Below, piece after piece: positions 52,556 to 61,955 of a DNA stretch of 64,000 nt. How positions within the stretch are numbered: position 1 is the stretch's first letter; each line of letters opens with the position of its first letter. Source of the stretch: Mariniphaga sp041687255 (GTDB taxonomy: Bacteria; Bacteroidota; Bacteroidia; Bacteroidales; Prolixibacteraceae); contig JAWLCL010000005.1 of assembly GCA_041687255.1 (NCBI GenBank), positions 62,001 through 126,000 of the forward strand, read 5' to 3'. Both the position numbers and the translations under genes were made by a program. The notes beneath the pieces are model-generated. The model was not told the origin of the DNA and searched no databases. It worked only from the letters and a program-made list of their open reading frames with translations.

Positions 52556-54691
52556 ATGAATCCAAAAATCATAGAAATAGTTGCACAGCAACTGGGGCTA
52601 AAGGAAAACCAGGTTAAAAACACCACCGAATTATTTAATGAAGGTGCTACGGTTCCGTTTATTTCCCGTTACCGGAAAGAACGTACCGGAAGTTTGGATG
52701 AGGTGCAGGTAATGCAGGTAAAAGAGCAGGTTGAAAAACTTACTGAACTTGAGAAGCGTAAGGAAACGGTAATAAAAACTATAAATGAGCAGGAAAAATT
52801 AACCGATGAGTTAAAACATCGGATAGAAAACTGCTATGACCCTGTTGAGCTTGAAGACATTTACCTGCCCTATAAACCCAAACGGCGGACCAAAGCAACC
52901 ATTGCCCGCGAAAAGGGACTGGAACCTTTGGCCAAAATTATAATGAAACAGGATGAACGGTTTCCCGAACAGCGGGCTGAACGGTTCCTCAATGCGGAAG
53001 TGGAAAGTGTGGAAGATGCCCTTTCAGGAGCATGTGACATTATTGCCGAGTGGATAAGTGAAAATGAAAAAGCACGAAACATTGTAAGGCGGGAATTTGA
53101 AAGGCAGGCATCCATTTCATCAAAAGTAGTAAAGGGAAAAGAAGAAGAAGCTGCGAAGTACCGCGATTACTTTGACTGGAACGAACCTTTAAGGAAATGT
53201 CCTTCGCACAGGTTGCTGGCTATGCGCCGTGGAGAAAAGGAAGGATTCCTTCGCATTTCATTAAAGCCTGATGATTCGCGGCCCCTGGAGCATCTTCAAC
53301 GTTTTTTCGTAAAGGGTAATACTGCCAGCTCAAGGTTGGTTGAGGAGGCTGTTGCCGATAGTTATAAGCGGTTGATTGAGCCTTCTATAGAAACAGAATT
53401 TGCTGCATTGTCAAAAGAAAAAGCTGATATAGATGCCATTGGCGTATTTGCTGAAAACCTGCGTCAGCTACTACTGGCGCCTCCACTGGGTCAGAAACGG
53501 ATACTTGCTATAGACCCGGGGTACCGCACCGGATGCAAGGTGGTATGTCTCGACGAACAGGGAGACCTTCTGCATAACGAAACCATCTATCCGCATAAGC
53601 CCCAGGAAGAGAAAAAAATGGCCTCCAAAAAATTAACTTCCATGGTTGAAATGTACCAAATCGATGCCATTGCTATAGGAAACGGTACAGCCAGCAGGGA
53701 AACAGAAATGTTTGTTAAAAAATTGCGTTACAACCGTGAAATAAGAGTATACGTAGTAAGTGAAGACGGTGCATCGGTTTATTCTGCATCACCGGTTGCC
53801 CGCCAGGAATTTCCCCAGTACGATGTTACAGTACGCGGTGCAGTTTCTATAGGCAGAAGACTTATGGACCCATTGGCTGAACTGGTAAAGATTGATCCCA
53901 AGAGCATAGGAGTTGGACAATACCAGCATGATGTGGATCAGAAAAAATTAAAGAATTCTCTTGATGCAGTGGTGGAACTTAGCGTAAACTCAGTGGGAGT
54001 AAACCTAAATACAGCCAGCAGGCACCTGCTGACCTACATATCAGGTCTTGGACCACAACTGGCACAGAATATAGTTGACTACCGTAAGGTGCAGGGGGTT
54101 TTTCGTTCCCGCGAAGAATTGAAAAAAGTTCAGCGCATGGGACCAAAAGCATTTGAACAGGCAGCCGGATTTTTGCGGATTCCCGACAGTGAGAATCCAC
54201 TGGATAACTCAGCCGTACACCCTGAATCCTATCCTATTGTTAAGAAAATGGCAGCTGATTTAAAATGCAAAGTACATGAACTGGTACAAAATGAAGAACT
54301 TGTTGCAAAAATAGAGTTGTCACGGTATGTCACTCCCGAAACAGGGCTTCCTACTTTGAATGACATTAAGGCTGAACTCCTTAAACCTGGTCGCGATCCC
54401 CGCAAGCCTATAAAGGTATTTGAATTTGCCGATGGCATTTTTTCAATCGATGACCTTAAGGAAGGAATGGTGCTTCCGGGTATCGTTAACAACATCACCA
54501 AGTTTGGTGCATTCGTTGATGTCGGTATAAAACAGTCGGGATTAATTCACGTTTCAGAGCTTGCCGACAAGTTTGTTTCCGATCCGAATGAAATCGTTAA
54601 ATTACATCAACATATTAAAGTAAGGGTGAAAGAAGTAGATGTTGCACGCAAACGGATACAATTGTCCTTAAAACAGGTTTCGCAGGATTGA
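52556..54691 (+). CDS. tex: Tex-like RNA-binding transcription accessory protein
   Basis: A 711-residue Tex protein. An N-terminal helical domain (RYRKERTGSLDEVQV) is followed by a YqgF/RNase H-like domain (ILAIDPGYRTGCKVV...IAIGNGTASRETE), a helix-hairpin-helix region (LNTASRHLLTYISGLGPQLA; MGPKAFEQAAGFLRI) and a C-terminal S1 domain (GMVLPGIVNNITKFGAFVDVG). It binds RNA and acts in transcription or translation quality. The start at 52556 was chosen because the promoter lies within the longer frame. Confidence 0.93.
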   Translation: MNPKIIEIVAQQLGLKENQVKNTTELFNEGATVPFISRYRKERTGSLDEVQVMQVKEQVEKLTELEKRKETVIKTINEQEKLTDELKHRIENCYDPVELEDIYLPYKPKRRTKATIAREKGLEPLAKIIMKQDERFPEQRAERFLNAEVESVEDALSGACDIIAEWISENEKARNIVRREFERQASISSKVVKGKEEEAAKYRDYFDWNEPLRKCPSHRLLAMRRGEKEGFLRISLKPDDSRPLEHLQRFFVKGNTASSRLVEEAVADSYKRLIEPSIETEFAALSKEKADIDAIGVFAENLRQLLLAPPLGQKRILAIDPGYRTGCKVVCLDEQGDLLHNETIYPHKPQEEKKMASKKLTSMVEMYQIDAIAIGNGTASRETEMFVKKLRYNREIRVYVVSEDGASVYSASPVARQEFPQYDVTVRGAVSIGRRLMDPLAELVKIDPKSIGVGQYQHDVDQKKLKNSLDAVVELSVNSVGVNLNTASRHLLTYISGLGPQLAQNIVDYRKVQGVFRSREELKKVQRMGPKAFEQAAGFLRIPDSENPLDNSAVHPESYPIVKKMAADLKCKVHELVQNEELVAKIELSRYVTPETGLPTLNDIKAELLKPGRDPRKPIKVFEFADGIFSIDDLKEGMVLPGIVNNITKFGAFVDVGIKQSGLIHVSELADKFVSDPNEIVKLHQHIKVRVKEVDVARKRIQLSLKQVSQD

Positions 54692-55063
54692 AAGCTGCAG
54701 TAATCCAGTTGCTTCTCCATTGTTCCAGAAGCTGATCTGATTCATAAAAACATCAGCTGTTGATGTTCATTAATCTTTAAAAGAAATTTATTAAACTGTT
54801 AAAAAGTTTAAAAAATTTAATGAATTAAATACCTGTGAAAGTTTCATATGTAAAAATTAAACCTTTCACAAACCTATATTATGGGAATCATTTAAATTAA
54901 AAATAATTCATTTTCAACCCTGTAGCCATTTTATAATTTGAACTTTATATTATGTTCTTATTGTATGATTTACAATTTTGATGCTATCAGGCACAAAATA
55001 CAGAGGGAAACTTAAACAAGATAAATTGATACTTTTGCCTTTGATAAAAATTTTTGGATAGTA
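54692..55063. other. 372-bp A/T-rich region before the hybrid histidine kinase
   Basis: Contains an imperfect inverted repeat TGTGAAAGTTT (54834-54844) / AAACCTTTCACA (54859-54870) and, near the gene, the -7 box TACTTTTG (55030-55037). No terminator of tex with a clear T-run and no open frame were seen. Confidence 0.45.
55030..55037 (+). promoter_or_regulatory. -7 box of the hybrid histidine kinase gene (TACTTTTG)
   Basis: A full TAnnTTTG match ending 26 bases before the ATG at 55064. Confidence 0.6.
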
Positions 55064-57739
55064 ATGAACTCGAGAAATCAAGCCATTCGGATTCTGTTTT
55101 TAGCAGAGTCGCAAGAACATGTTGATTTATCTGTAAGGGAGATGAACAGAGAGAATTTTGGTTTTACACACCAGATTGTTTCTTCTGTACCTGAGTTTAA
55201 GAATGAACTTTCAGCCTTCAATCCGCACCTTATTGTTTTAGGATGCTCTTTTTTCAGCGAAGGAAAAATAAACCTATTCAAAGAGTTACGCTTGCTTTCC
55301 GGTTATATACCTTGTGTGATTCTTACCGGTTCCGACAATGAAGACACTGCCCTTGAGTGCATGAAAGCAGGAGCTGACGATTACATTCTCACCCAACAAA
55401 TTAAACGTTTTACTTACTCCGTTTCTAATGTAATTGAAAAACATCGGTTGCATGATCATAAGCTGCAGATAGAAGAAGATCTTGAAGAAAAGGAAAAAAT
55501 TTACTGGCACATCATTGAGAATTCCAGCAACGCTGTTTTTATGATTAAAAACCAGAGGTTTGAAATGATAAATTCCGCCTTTGAGCAAATACTTGAATAC
55601 AACTTCAGTGATGTATCGCAACCCGGCTTCTGTTTTATTGATCTGGCAGCTCCGGAATACCGGCAAGAAGTTGAAGAAACTTATAATCAATGCATTGAGG
55701 CAGAAAACTCAAGGCAAAATTTCGACTTTAAAGTCCTTACAAAGAACGGCACAAAAAAAGAGGTACAGGCTTCGGTTACCTGTAATACAATAAATGAAAG
55801 TAAAATCATACAAGGTATCATCCATGATGTTACTCATGACAGGCATATAGAACATAGCCTTAGGGAAAGTGAAAAGAAATTCAGAACCTTGTTCCGTAAT
55901 CATTCAGCAGCAAAATTAATTATTGATCCGGATTCAGGAAACATATTGGAGGCCAACAGATCGGCGGCCGTTTTTTATGGCTGGCCCATAGAAAAGCTAC
56001 AGCAGATGAATGTTTCCGAAATAAATTTTCTGCCGCAAAACGAGGTTTCCCGGAAGATGGAAATTCTGGATTTCCAAAAAAGCACCTTATCTGAGTTACG
56101 GCATATCAATGCCAATGGCGAAGTAGTTGATGTTGAAATATTCAGCAGTAAAGTTTATTATGAGGGGAAGGACGTGCTCCATTTTATTATACATGATGTA
56201 ACAGCCCGGAAAAAGGCCGAACAAAAGCTGCAGTTACTCAAACATGCCGTAGAACAGAATCCGGTAGCCATAGTCATTACCAATCCTGAAGGTCTAATTG
56301 AGTACGTAAATCCGGAATTCACTTCCATGACCGGCTACACATTTGAAGAGGTAGAAGGGAAATACCCGCGTCTTTTAAAATCAGGGCACCAAATGGAACC
56401 TTTTTATGAAAAGCTGTGGGATACCATCTCCTCAGGCATTAACTGGGAAGGTGAGTTTTTAAATAAAAAGAAAAATGGCGACTTGTATTGGCAGGAATCC
56501 AGCATCTCCCCTATTCTTGATGAAAACGGAACAATAAGTCATTTTGTAGCCGTAATGGAAGATGTTACGAATAAAAAGAAAATGATTGAAGACCTGGTAC
56601 AGGCAAAGGAAAAAGCTGAAGAGAGCGACAGGCTAAAGTCGGCCTTCCTTGCAAACATGAGCCATGAAATCCGTACTCCAATGAATGGGATTATCGGATT
56701 TACTGATTTACTTAAAGAGCAAAAACTTACCGGCAAGGAAAAAATTAAGTACATCAACATAATAAAAAAGAGCGGGGAGCGCATGTTGAATACCATCAAC
56801 GATTTGATAGAAATTTCTCAAATTGAATCGGGCACCATGGAAACAGAGATGACCGATCTCAATATAAACGAACTGATGGATACATTTTATTACCAGCACA
56901 TGCCGGAAGCCGAACATAAAGGATTATCGCTCACCTGCCACAAAGATTTAAATGACATAGGAGCGCTGATTGAATCAGACGGTAAAAAGCTAAGTGCCAT
57001 CTTTTCGAATCTTATAAAAAATGCAATAAAATATACATCCTCCGGCAGCATAGGATTTGGATATAAGCTAAAAGGTAACATGCTGGAGTTTTTTGTGAAC
57101 GATACAGGAATAGGTATCGATTCGAAGCGTCAGAAAATGGTATTCGATCGTTTTGTACAGGCCGACATGAGCCTTACCAAACCATATGAAGGCGCAGGCC
57201 TGGGGTTGTCAATCGCAAAAGCTTATGTCGACATGCTCGGAGGAGAAATCTGGCTGGAATCGAAACCTGATGTAGGATCGAAGTTTTATTTTACCATCCC
57301 TTATGTTGGAAAATCGGCATATGTTGCGGAAAAAACAGCAAATGTAAATGAAGCCCGGGAAGACAATCTGCTTAAAAATTTAACTGTTTTAGTGGCCGAG
57401 GACGATGCTGTAGGCCAGCTTTACCTATCAGAACTGCTTAACGGCAGCTGTAAAAAAGTATTATATGCCTCCGACGGTATGGAAGCATTAAAACTGTTTG
57501 AAGAGTCCAGGGAAAAAATTGATATCATCCTGATGGACATTAAAATGCCGGGAATGAACGGCTATCAGACCAGCAAAAAAATAAAAGAAATCAACAATCA
57601 GGTATTTATAATTGCACAAACAGCCTATGCTCTTTCAGGCGATCGTGAGAAAGCCATTGACAGCGGGTGCGATTATTATCTTGCCAAACCTTTCAGCAAG
57701 GCACAATTACTGGAGGCGGTAAAGAACTATTATTGTTAG
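55064..57739 (+). CDS. Hybrid histidine kinase: degenerate receiver, three PAS, kinase, receiver
   Basis: An 891-residue soluble signalling protein. Residues 8-125 look like a receiver, but the phospho-acceptor Asp is Gly60 (HLIVLGC) and the conserved Lys is Thr110 (DYILTQQ); Thr88 is kept. Three PAS domains follow (about 140-265, 270-395, 395-520). The third ends in VMEDVTNKKK. The kinase H-box has His534 in FLANMSHEIRTPMNG, with an HATPase (NLIKNAIKYT; DTGIGID; GAGLGLSIAKAY). The C-terminal receiver is complete (AEDD, Asp825 in LMDIKMP, AKPF). No partner gene is adjacent. There are no membrane segments, so it senses cytoplasmic signals. Confidence 0.92.
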   Translation: MNSRNQAIRILFLAESQEHVDLSVREMNRENFGFTHQIVSSVPEFKNELSAFNPHLIVLGCSFFSEGKINLFKELRLLSGYIPCVILTGSDNEDTALECMKAGADDYILTQQIKRFTYSVSNVIEKHRLHDHKLQIEEDLEEKEKIYWHIIENSSNAVFMIKNQRFEMINSAFEQILEYNFSDVSQPGFCFIDLAAPEYRQEVEETYNQCIEAENSRQNFDFKVLTKNGTKKEVQASVTCNTINESKIIQGIIHDVTHDRHIEHSLRESEKKFRTLFRNHSAAKLIIDPDSGNILEANRSAAVFYGWPIEKLQQMNVSEINFLPQNEVSRKMEILDFQKSTLSELRHINANGEVVDVEIFSSKVYYEGKDVLHFIIHDVTARKKAEQKLQLLKHAVEQNPVAIVITNPEGLIEYVNPEFTSMTGYTFEEVEGKYPRLLKSGHQMEPFYEKLWDTISSGINWEGEFLNKKKNGDLYWQESSISPILDENGTISHFVAVMEDVTNKKKMIEDLVQAKEKAEESDRLKSAFLANMSHEIRTPMNGIIGFTDLLKEQKLTGKEKIKYINIIKKSGERMLNTINDLIEISQIESGTMETEMTDLNINELMDTFYYQHMPEAEHKGLSLTCHKDLNDIGALIESDGKKLSAIFSNLIKNAIKYTSSGSIGFGYKLKGNMLEFFVNDTGIGIDSKRQKMVFDRFVQADMSLTKPYEGAGLGLSIAKAYVDMLGGEIWLESKPDVGSKFYFTIPYVGKSAYVAEKTANVNEAREDNLLKNLTVLVAEDDAVGQLYLSELLNGSCKKVLYASDGMEALKLFEESREKIDIILMDIKMPGMNGYQTSKKIKEINNQVFIIAQTAYALSGDREKAIDSGCDYYLAKPFSKAQLLEAVKNYYC

Positions 57740-57773
57740 CAACTTCTGGATAAATCACAATAAATAATTTATT

Positions 57774-57789
57774 CCGTTAACGTTAACGG
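57774..57789. promoter_or_regulatory. Perfect 16-bp palindrome at the pntAA promoter
   Basis: CCGTTAACGTTAACGG is its own reverse complement and sits 14 bases before the -7 box, over the expected -33 region. A palindrome with a central CG is the usual operator form of LacI-family regulators. No regulator gene is nearby. Confidence 0.6.
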
Positions 57790-57803
57790 TCATATATTTT
57801 TAT

Positions 57804-57811
57804 TAGTTTTG
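57804..57811 (+). promoter_or_regulatory. -7 box of the pnt operon (TAGTTTTG)
   Basis: A full TAnnTTTG match ending 28 bases before the ATG at 57840, just downstream of the 16-bp palindrome. Confidence 0.6.
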
Positions 57812-57839
57812 CATCCAAATTCATCTAAATCACATTTTT

Positions 57840-58973
57840 ATGATTCTTGGTTTATTAAAGGAATATGGCCGTGAAAACCGTGTGGCTTTATTACCGGAAG
57901 CAGTGCAAAACCTGGTTGTACAGAAAGTTGAAGTATGGGTTGAGCGGCATGCCGGAGAAGCAGCCTTTGCTTCCGACTCGTCATACACCGAAGCTGGCGG
58001 CAAGGTGGTTTCGCGCGATGAAATTTTTCAAAAGGCAGATGTATTGTTACAAATCCAGGCACCGGAAGCAGATGATGTTGCAAGACTTAAAAAGTCGCAG
58101 GTGTGGATAAGTGCATTCAATCCGCTCTGGGAAACAACCCTGGTGAAAACCTTTCTTACAAAAGAAGTAACAACCTTCAGCCTCGATTCCATTCCCCGTA
58201 CCACACGTGCCCAGGCAATGGATATCCTCTCTTCAATGGCTACTGTTGCAGGTTATAAAGCTGTTCTTGAAGCTGCTCTCCGGTTGCCAACATTTTTTCC
58301 AATGTTTATGACAGCCGCCGGAACGATACGCCCTGCCAACGTGCTGATACTGGGAGCCGGAGTAGCCGGATTACAGGCTGTAGCCACTGCCCGGCGACTG
58401 GGTGCCCAGGTTTATGTGTTTGACGTACGTTCTGCAGTGAAAGAAGAGGTGAAAAGTTTGGGAGGCAAGTTTGTTGAGGTGGAAGGAGCAACCGAAGACA
58501 AAGCTGCAGGAGGCTATGCAGTGGAACAAACCGAAGAGTTTAAACAGAAACAACAGCAGGCAATTGATGACCAGGCGCAAAAATCAAATGTCATTATTTG
58601 CACTGCCCAGATTCCGGGAAGAAAAGCTCCTTTACTAATCTCAAAAAATACCGTCGACAAAATGAAATCCGGCACAGTGATAATCGATCTGGCAGCTTCC
58701 ACAGGAGGAAACTGCGAGCTGACCAAAAACAATGAAACTGTTTACCATAATGGTGTAACTGTTATCGGTGAATCGAATTACCCGTCACAAATGTCGATTG
58801 ATGCCAGCCGGATGTTTGGCAAAAATGTGCTGAATTTCATGAAGCTGATAATAGGAGAAGAGGGCAGTCTGAACCTTAATTTCGAAGATGATATTGTAAA
58901 AGGAACCTGCATTACACATCAGGGCGAAGTTTACAATGAAAGGGTTAAATCAGTAATTGAAAAAAATAAATAA
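57840..58973 (+). CDS. pntAA: NAD(P) transhydrogenase subunit alpha 1 (NAD-binding)
   Basis: A 377-residue soluble dI domain of proton-translocating transhydrogenase, related to alanine dehydrogenase. MILGLLKEYGRENRVALLPE at the start, RTTRAQAMDILSSMATVAGYKAVL and the NAD-binding VLILGAGVAGLQAVATARRLGAQVYVFD stretch (GAGVAGLQA core) identify it. It is the first gene of pntAA-pntAB-pntB, as in organisms with three-subunit enzymes. The enzyme uses the proton gradient to make NADPH from NADH. The next gene starts 7 bases downstream. Confidence 0.95.
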   Translation: MILGLLKEYGRENRVALLPEAVQNLVVQKVEVWVERHAGEAAFASDSSYTEAGGKVVSRDEIFQKADVLLQIQAPEADDVARLKKSQVWISAFNPLWETTLVKTFLTKEVTTFSLDSIPRTTRAQAMDILSSMATVAGYKAVLEAALRLPTFFPMFMTAAGTIRPANVLILGAGVAGLQAVATARRLGAQVYVFDVRSAVKEEVKSLGGKFVEVEGATEDKAAGGYAVEQTEEFKQKQQQAIDDQAQKSNVIICTAQIPGRKAPLLISKNTVDKMKSGTVIIDLAASTGGNCELTKNNETVYHNGVTVIGESNYPSQMSIDASRMFGKNVLNFMKLIIGEEGSLNLNFEDDIVKGTCITHQGEVYNERVKSVIEKNK

Positions 58974-58980
58974 ACCGGAT

Positions 58981-59295
58981 ATGGAACAAGTTTTACAATA
59001 TTTTTTCGAATATAAGGAAGCCATTTTCATAATTGCTTTATCGGTTTTCCTTGGCATTGAAGTGATTTCCAATGTACCTGCCGTTTTGCATACCCCGTTA
59101 ATGTCGGGAGCAAATGCAATCAGCGGAGTCATCATCATCGGGGGCATTATCCTGGTTGGTCATGCCGATCTCACAAGGTTTTCGGCTGAACTTGTGCTGG
59201 GCATTCTGGCGCTGATATTCGGAACCCTGAATGTAGTGGGTGGCTTTGCGGTTACCGACAGGATGCTTGAAATGTTTAAAAAGAAAAAAAAGTAG
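58981..59295 (+). CDS. pntAB: NAD(P) transhydrogenase subunit alpha 2 (membrane)
   Basis: A 104-residue membrane subunit with three to four hydrophobic segments (LHTPLMSGANAISGVIIIGG is the family signature). The open frame reaches to 58957, overlapping pntAA, but the ATG at 58981 was used (MEQVLQYFFEYKEAIF). It forms the membrane part dII with PntB. Gap of 6 bases to pntB. Confidence 0.93.
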   Translation: MEQVLQYFFEYKEAIFIIALSVFLGIEVISNVPAVLHTPLMSGANAISGVIIIGGIILVGHADLTRFSAELVLGILALIFGTLNVVGGFAVTDRMLEMFKKKKK

Positions 59296-59301
59296 GAAAT
59301 C

Positions 59302-60741
59302 ATGGATAAAGTATTAGGAACATTAAACGGAACTCAATATACTATTGGCGACACCTTACTTGAATTAAGCTACCTGGTGGCTGCTCTTTTATTTGTGGTA
59401 GGACTGAAAATGCTTTCACATCCCGAAACCGCCCGTCGGGGTAACCTGTGGGCATTTGGCGGCATGGCCCTTGCAATGTTTACTACCCTGTTGTTGCATC
59501 GTGATGGCGAAGGCAACGGCATTTCGCTTACAAACATCTGGATAATTCTGGCTGCCATTGGCGTAGGAGCTGCCATAGGCTGGATTGTTGCCCGTAAAGT
59601 TAAGATGACTGCAATGCCACAGTTGGTATCGCTCTACAATGCCACCGGGGGTGCAGCCTCTGCACTGGTAGCGCTTCTTGAATATCCCAACGCGGTTGCC
59701 GGCAATATTGGATCTATTCTGGTTACCGTGCTTGGACTCATCATCGGTGCGGTAGCATTCAGCGGAAGCTTAATCGCCTATGGAAAACTTGACGGCAAAG
59801 TAGGTGATATCATGAAGCCGTTCATGACATACATCAACCTGATTTTGCTTGTTCTTACACTTGGAATGGGAGTTTATTTAGTAGCCTCCCCCAATCCGCC
59901 TTCTGAAATGATATGGGCCATCTACGCCTTATTTGCATTGTCACTGGTTTACGGAGTAATGTTTGTAATGCCCATTGGTGGTGCCGACATGCCTGTAGTG
60001 ATTTCCCTGCTGAACTCTTTTACAGGTATTGCAGCTGCAATGGCAGGTTTCATTTACAATAATATGGCCATGATATTGGGAGGAATCCTGGTAGGTGCCG
60101 CCGGTATGATACTTACCCTTCTGATGTGTAAAGCGATGAACCGCTCGCTGTTGAATGTTATCATCGGAGCTTTCGGAGGCGGTGTATCTTCTGCCGGAGG
60201 AGAACAGGGAACCATTAAAGAGATTGCATTAAGTGATGCAGCCGTTTTATTGAGCTATTCGCAGAAAATTGTAGTTATACCCGGATACGGACTTGCAGTT
60301 GCACAGGCACAGCATATCGCCCAGGAACTGGACGAACTTCTTAGCAGCAAAGGTGTGGAAGTGAAGTATGCCATCCACCCTGTTGCAGGGCGTATGCCGG
60401 GCCATATGAATGTGCTGCTTGCTGAAGCCGATGTGCCGTATGAAAAATTGGTGGAAATGGATGATATCAATCCCGATATGCCCAATGTTGATGTGGCTAT
60501 AGTGGTTGGAGCCAACGACGTTGTTAACCCTGCCGCCTATAACGACCCTGGCAGTCCCATCTACGGAATGCCAATTATCGATGCCCATCTGGCCAAAAAT
60601 ATCATCATTATGAAACGCGGAATGGGTAAAGGTTATGCCGGTATTGAAAACGAATTGTTCTTTAACGACAAAACCCGTATGTTGTTCGGTGATGCTAAAA
60701 GTTCAATACAAAAACTGGTTACCGAAATAAAGACAATGTAG
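59302..60741 (+). CDS. pntB: NAD(P) transhydrogenase subunit beta
   Basis: A 479-residue subunit with about nine membrane segments (residues 1-270) and a C-terminal NADP-binding dIII domain (about 300-479). Visible features are MPQLVSLYNATGGAASALVALLEY in part, VIPGYGLAVAQAQH (NADP loop), HPVAGRMPGHMNVLLAEADVPY in part, and IVVGANDVVNPAA. It couples proton entry to NADP reduction. The operon ends in a hairpin terminator. Confidence 0.95.
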   Translation: MDKVLGTLNGTQYTIGDTLLELSYLVAALLFVVGLKMLSHPETARRGNLWAFGGMALAMFTTLLLHRDGEGNGISLTNIWIILAAIGVGAAIGWIVARKVKMTAMPQLVSLYNATGGAASALVALLEYPNAVAGNIGSILVTVLGLIIGAVAFSGSLIAYGKLDGKVGDIMKPFMTYINLILLVLTLGMGVYLVASPNPPSEMIWAIYALFALSLVYGVMFVMPIGGADMPVVISLLNSFTGIAAAMAGFIYNNMAMILGGILVGAAGMILTLLMCKAMNRSLLNVIIGAFGGGVSSAGGEQGTIKEIALSDAAVLLSYSQKIVVIPGYGLAVAQAQHIAQELDELLSSKGVEVKYAIHPVAGRMPGHMNVLLAEADVPYEKLVEMDDINPDMPNVDVAIVVGANDVVNPAAYNDPGSPIYGMPIIDAHLAKNIIIMKRGMGKGYAGIENELFFNDKTRMLFGDAKSSIQKLVTEIKTM

Positions 60742-60767
60742 AAAAACAGGTACATAAATATCGCATT

Positions 60768-60803
60768 AAAAGGAGGAGGTTGAATTAAATATCCTCCTTT
60801 TTT
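60768..60803 (+). terminator. Terminator of the pnt operon
   Basis: AAAAGGAGGA (60768-60777) pairs with TCCTCCTTTT (60792-60801) around a 14-base loop, followed by T. Confidence 0.8.
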
Positions 60804-60913
60804 CTTGAATATATTTCTTCTGAAAAGGTTAATTTTTATAATCGTTAGTGGATACTCCGCAATGCCGGACGCCTGTTCTGTTCCTTTCTGAACATGATGT
60901 TCTTTAACACGAG

Positions 60914-61723
60914 CTAACCCAGAGCTACATCCAATACCATCATGAATGAAAAGCCCATCATAGCTCCAACAGTAGAAAAATCGGTTTCATTGCCCCGCTG
61001 AGATTCCGGAATCAGTTCCTCTACCACAACAAATATCATTGCTCCGGCAGCAAATGAAAGTGCATAAGGAACCAACGGAGTGATGGCAGAAACCAGAAAA
61101 GCGCCAATTACACCGGCAACAGGTTCAACAGCTCCTGATAGCTGCCCGTAATTAAAGGCTTTCATCCTGGAAAGACCTTCTCTTCGTAACGGTACTGAGA
61201 TAGCTGTCCCCTCCGGGAAGTTTTGTATGCCGATTCCAAAAGCTAAGGCAATTGCTCCTGATAGCACCCCAATATCAGGATTGTTTGCCAATGCACCAAA
61301 AGCTATTCCAACAGCCAATCCCTCAGGAATATTATGCAGGGTTACGGCAAAAACCAGCAAAACGCTTCTTTGCCATGAGGTTTTTATTCCTTCTGCCTTA
61401 TCCCTCGCCAATCCCATATGTAAATGAGGCAAAACTTTATCCAGGCCCAATAAAAAGATTCCGCCCAATAAAAATCCAACAAGGGCCGGCAACCATGCCG
61501 GCGTTCCATTTTCTTCCGCCATGCTTATGGCGGGGCTTAATAAAGACCAGAAGCTGGCAGCAATCATAACCCCGGCCGCAAATCCCAGCATGGAATTAAG
61601 CACTTTTTGATTTATTGACTTAAAGAAAAAAACCATCGATGAACCCAGTGCTGTTGTAAACCATGTAAATAATGTTGCACCAAGTGCCAAAATAACCGGA
61701 TCGTATTGTATCAGTTCTTCCAT
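60914..61723 (-). CDS. ZIP-family metal transporter (GufA-type)
   Basis: A 269-residue ZIP protein with about eight hydrophobic segments. Segment 4 has HNIPEGLAVGIAFG, and segment 5 has IQNFPEGTAISVPLRREG (Asn in place of the first His), the GufA pattern. It differs from the ZupT at 46.0 kb, so the genome has at least two ZIP importers. Single gene, no clear TAnnTTTG box upstream. Probably imports zinc, iron or manganese. Confidence 0.88.
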   Translation of the reverse strand: MEELIQYDPVILALGATLFTWFTTALGSSMVFFFKSINQKVLNSMLGFAAGVMIAASFWSLLSPAISMAEENGTPAWLPALVGFLLGGIFLLGLDKVLPHLHMGLARDKAEGIKTSWQRSVLLVFAVTLHNIPEGLAVGIAFGALANNPDIGVLSGAIALAFGIGIQNFPEGTAISVPLRREGLSRMKAFNYGQLSGAVEPVAGVIGAFLVSAITPLVPYALSFAAGAMIFVVVEELIPESQRGNETDFSTVGAMMGFSFMMVLDVALG

Positions 61724-61894
61724 CTATCGATTTTTATTAACGAACAAAAAATCACTGATTTTGGTTGAAAGTCACTGACAATAACTTAATCCGGTTCAAT
61801 CTGCACATTTCCATGGATTGAGTTGCTTTATTTATAATAACATGCTCAGAGCAATGCAAATAAATACTACTCCCCTCAAATTAAAGACTTAATA

Positions 61895-61932
61895 AAAATT
61901 AAAAAACCGGAAACAAGAGGTATCGCTTCCGG
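61895..61932 (-). terminator. Terminator of the TRAP transporter operon
   Basis: CCGGAA (61907-61912) pairs with TTCCGG (61927-61932); on the minus strand the stem is followed by a T-run. It is 24 bases after the stop at 61956. Confidence 0.72.
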
Positions 61933-61955
61933 CATTTAAGGCTTTAATAATAGTT

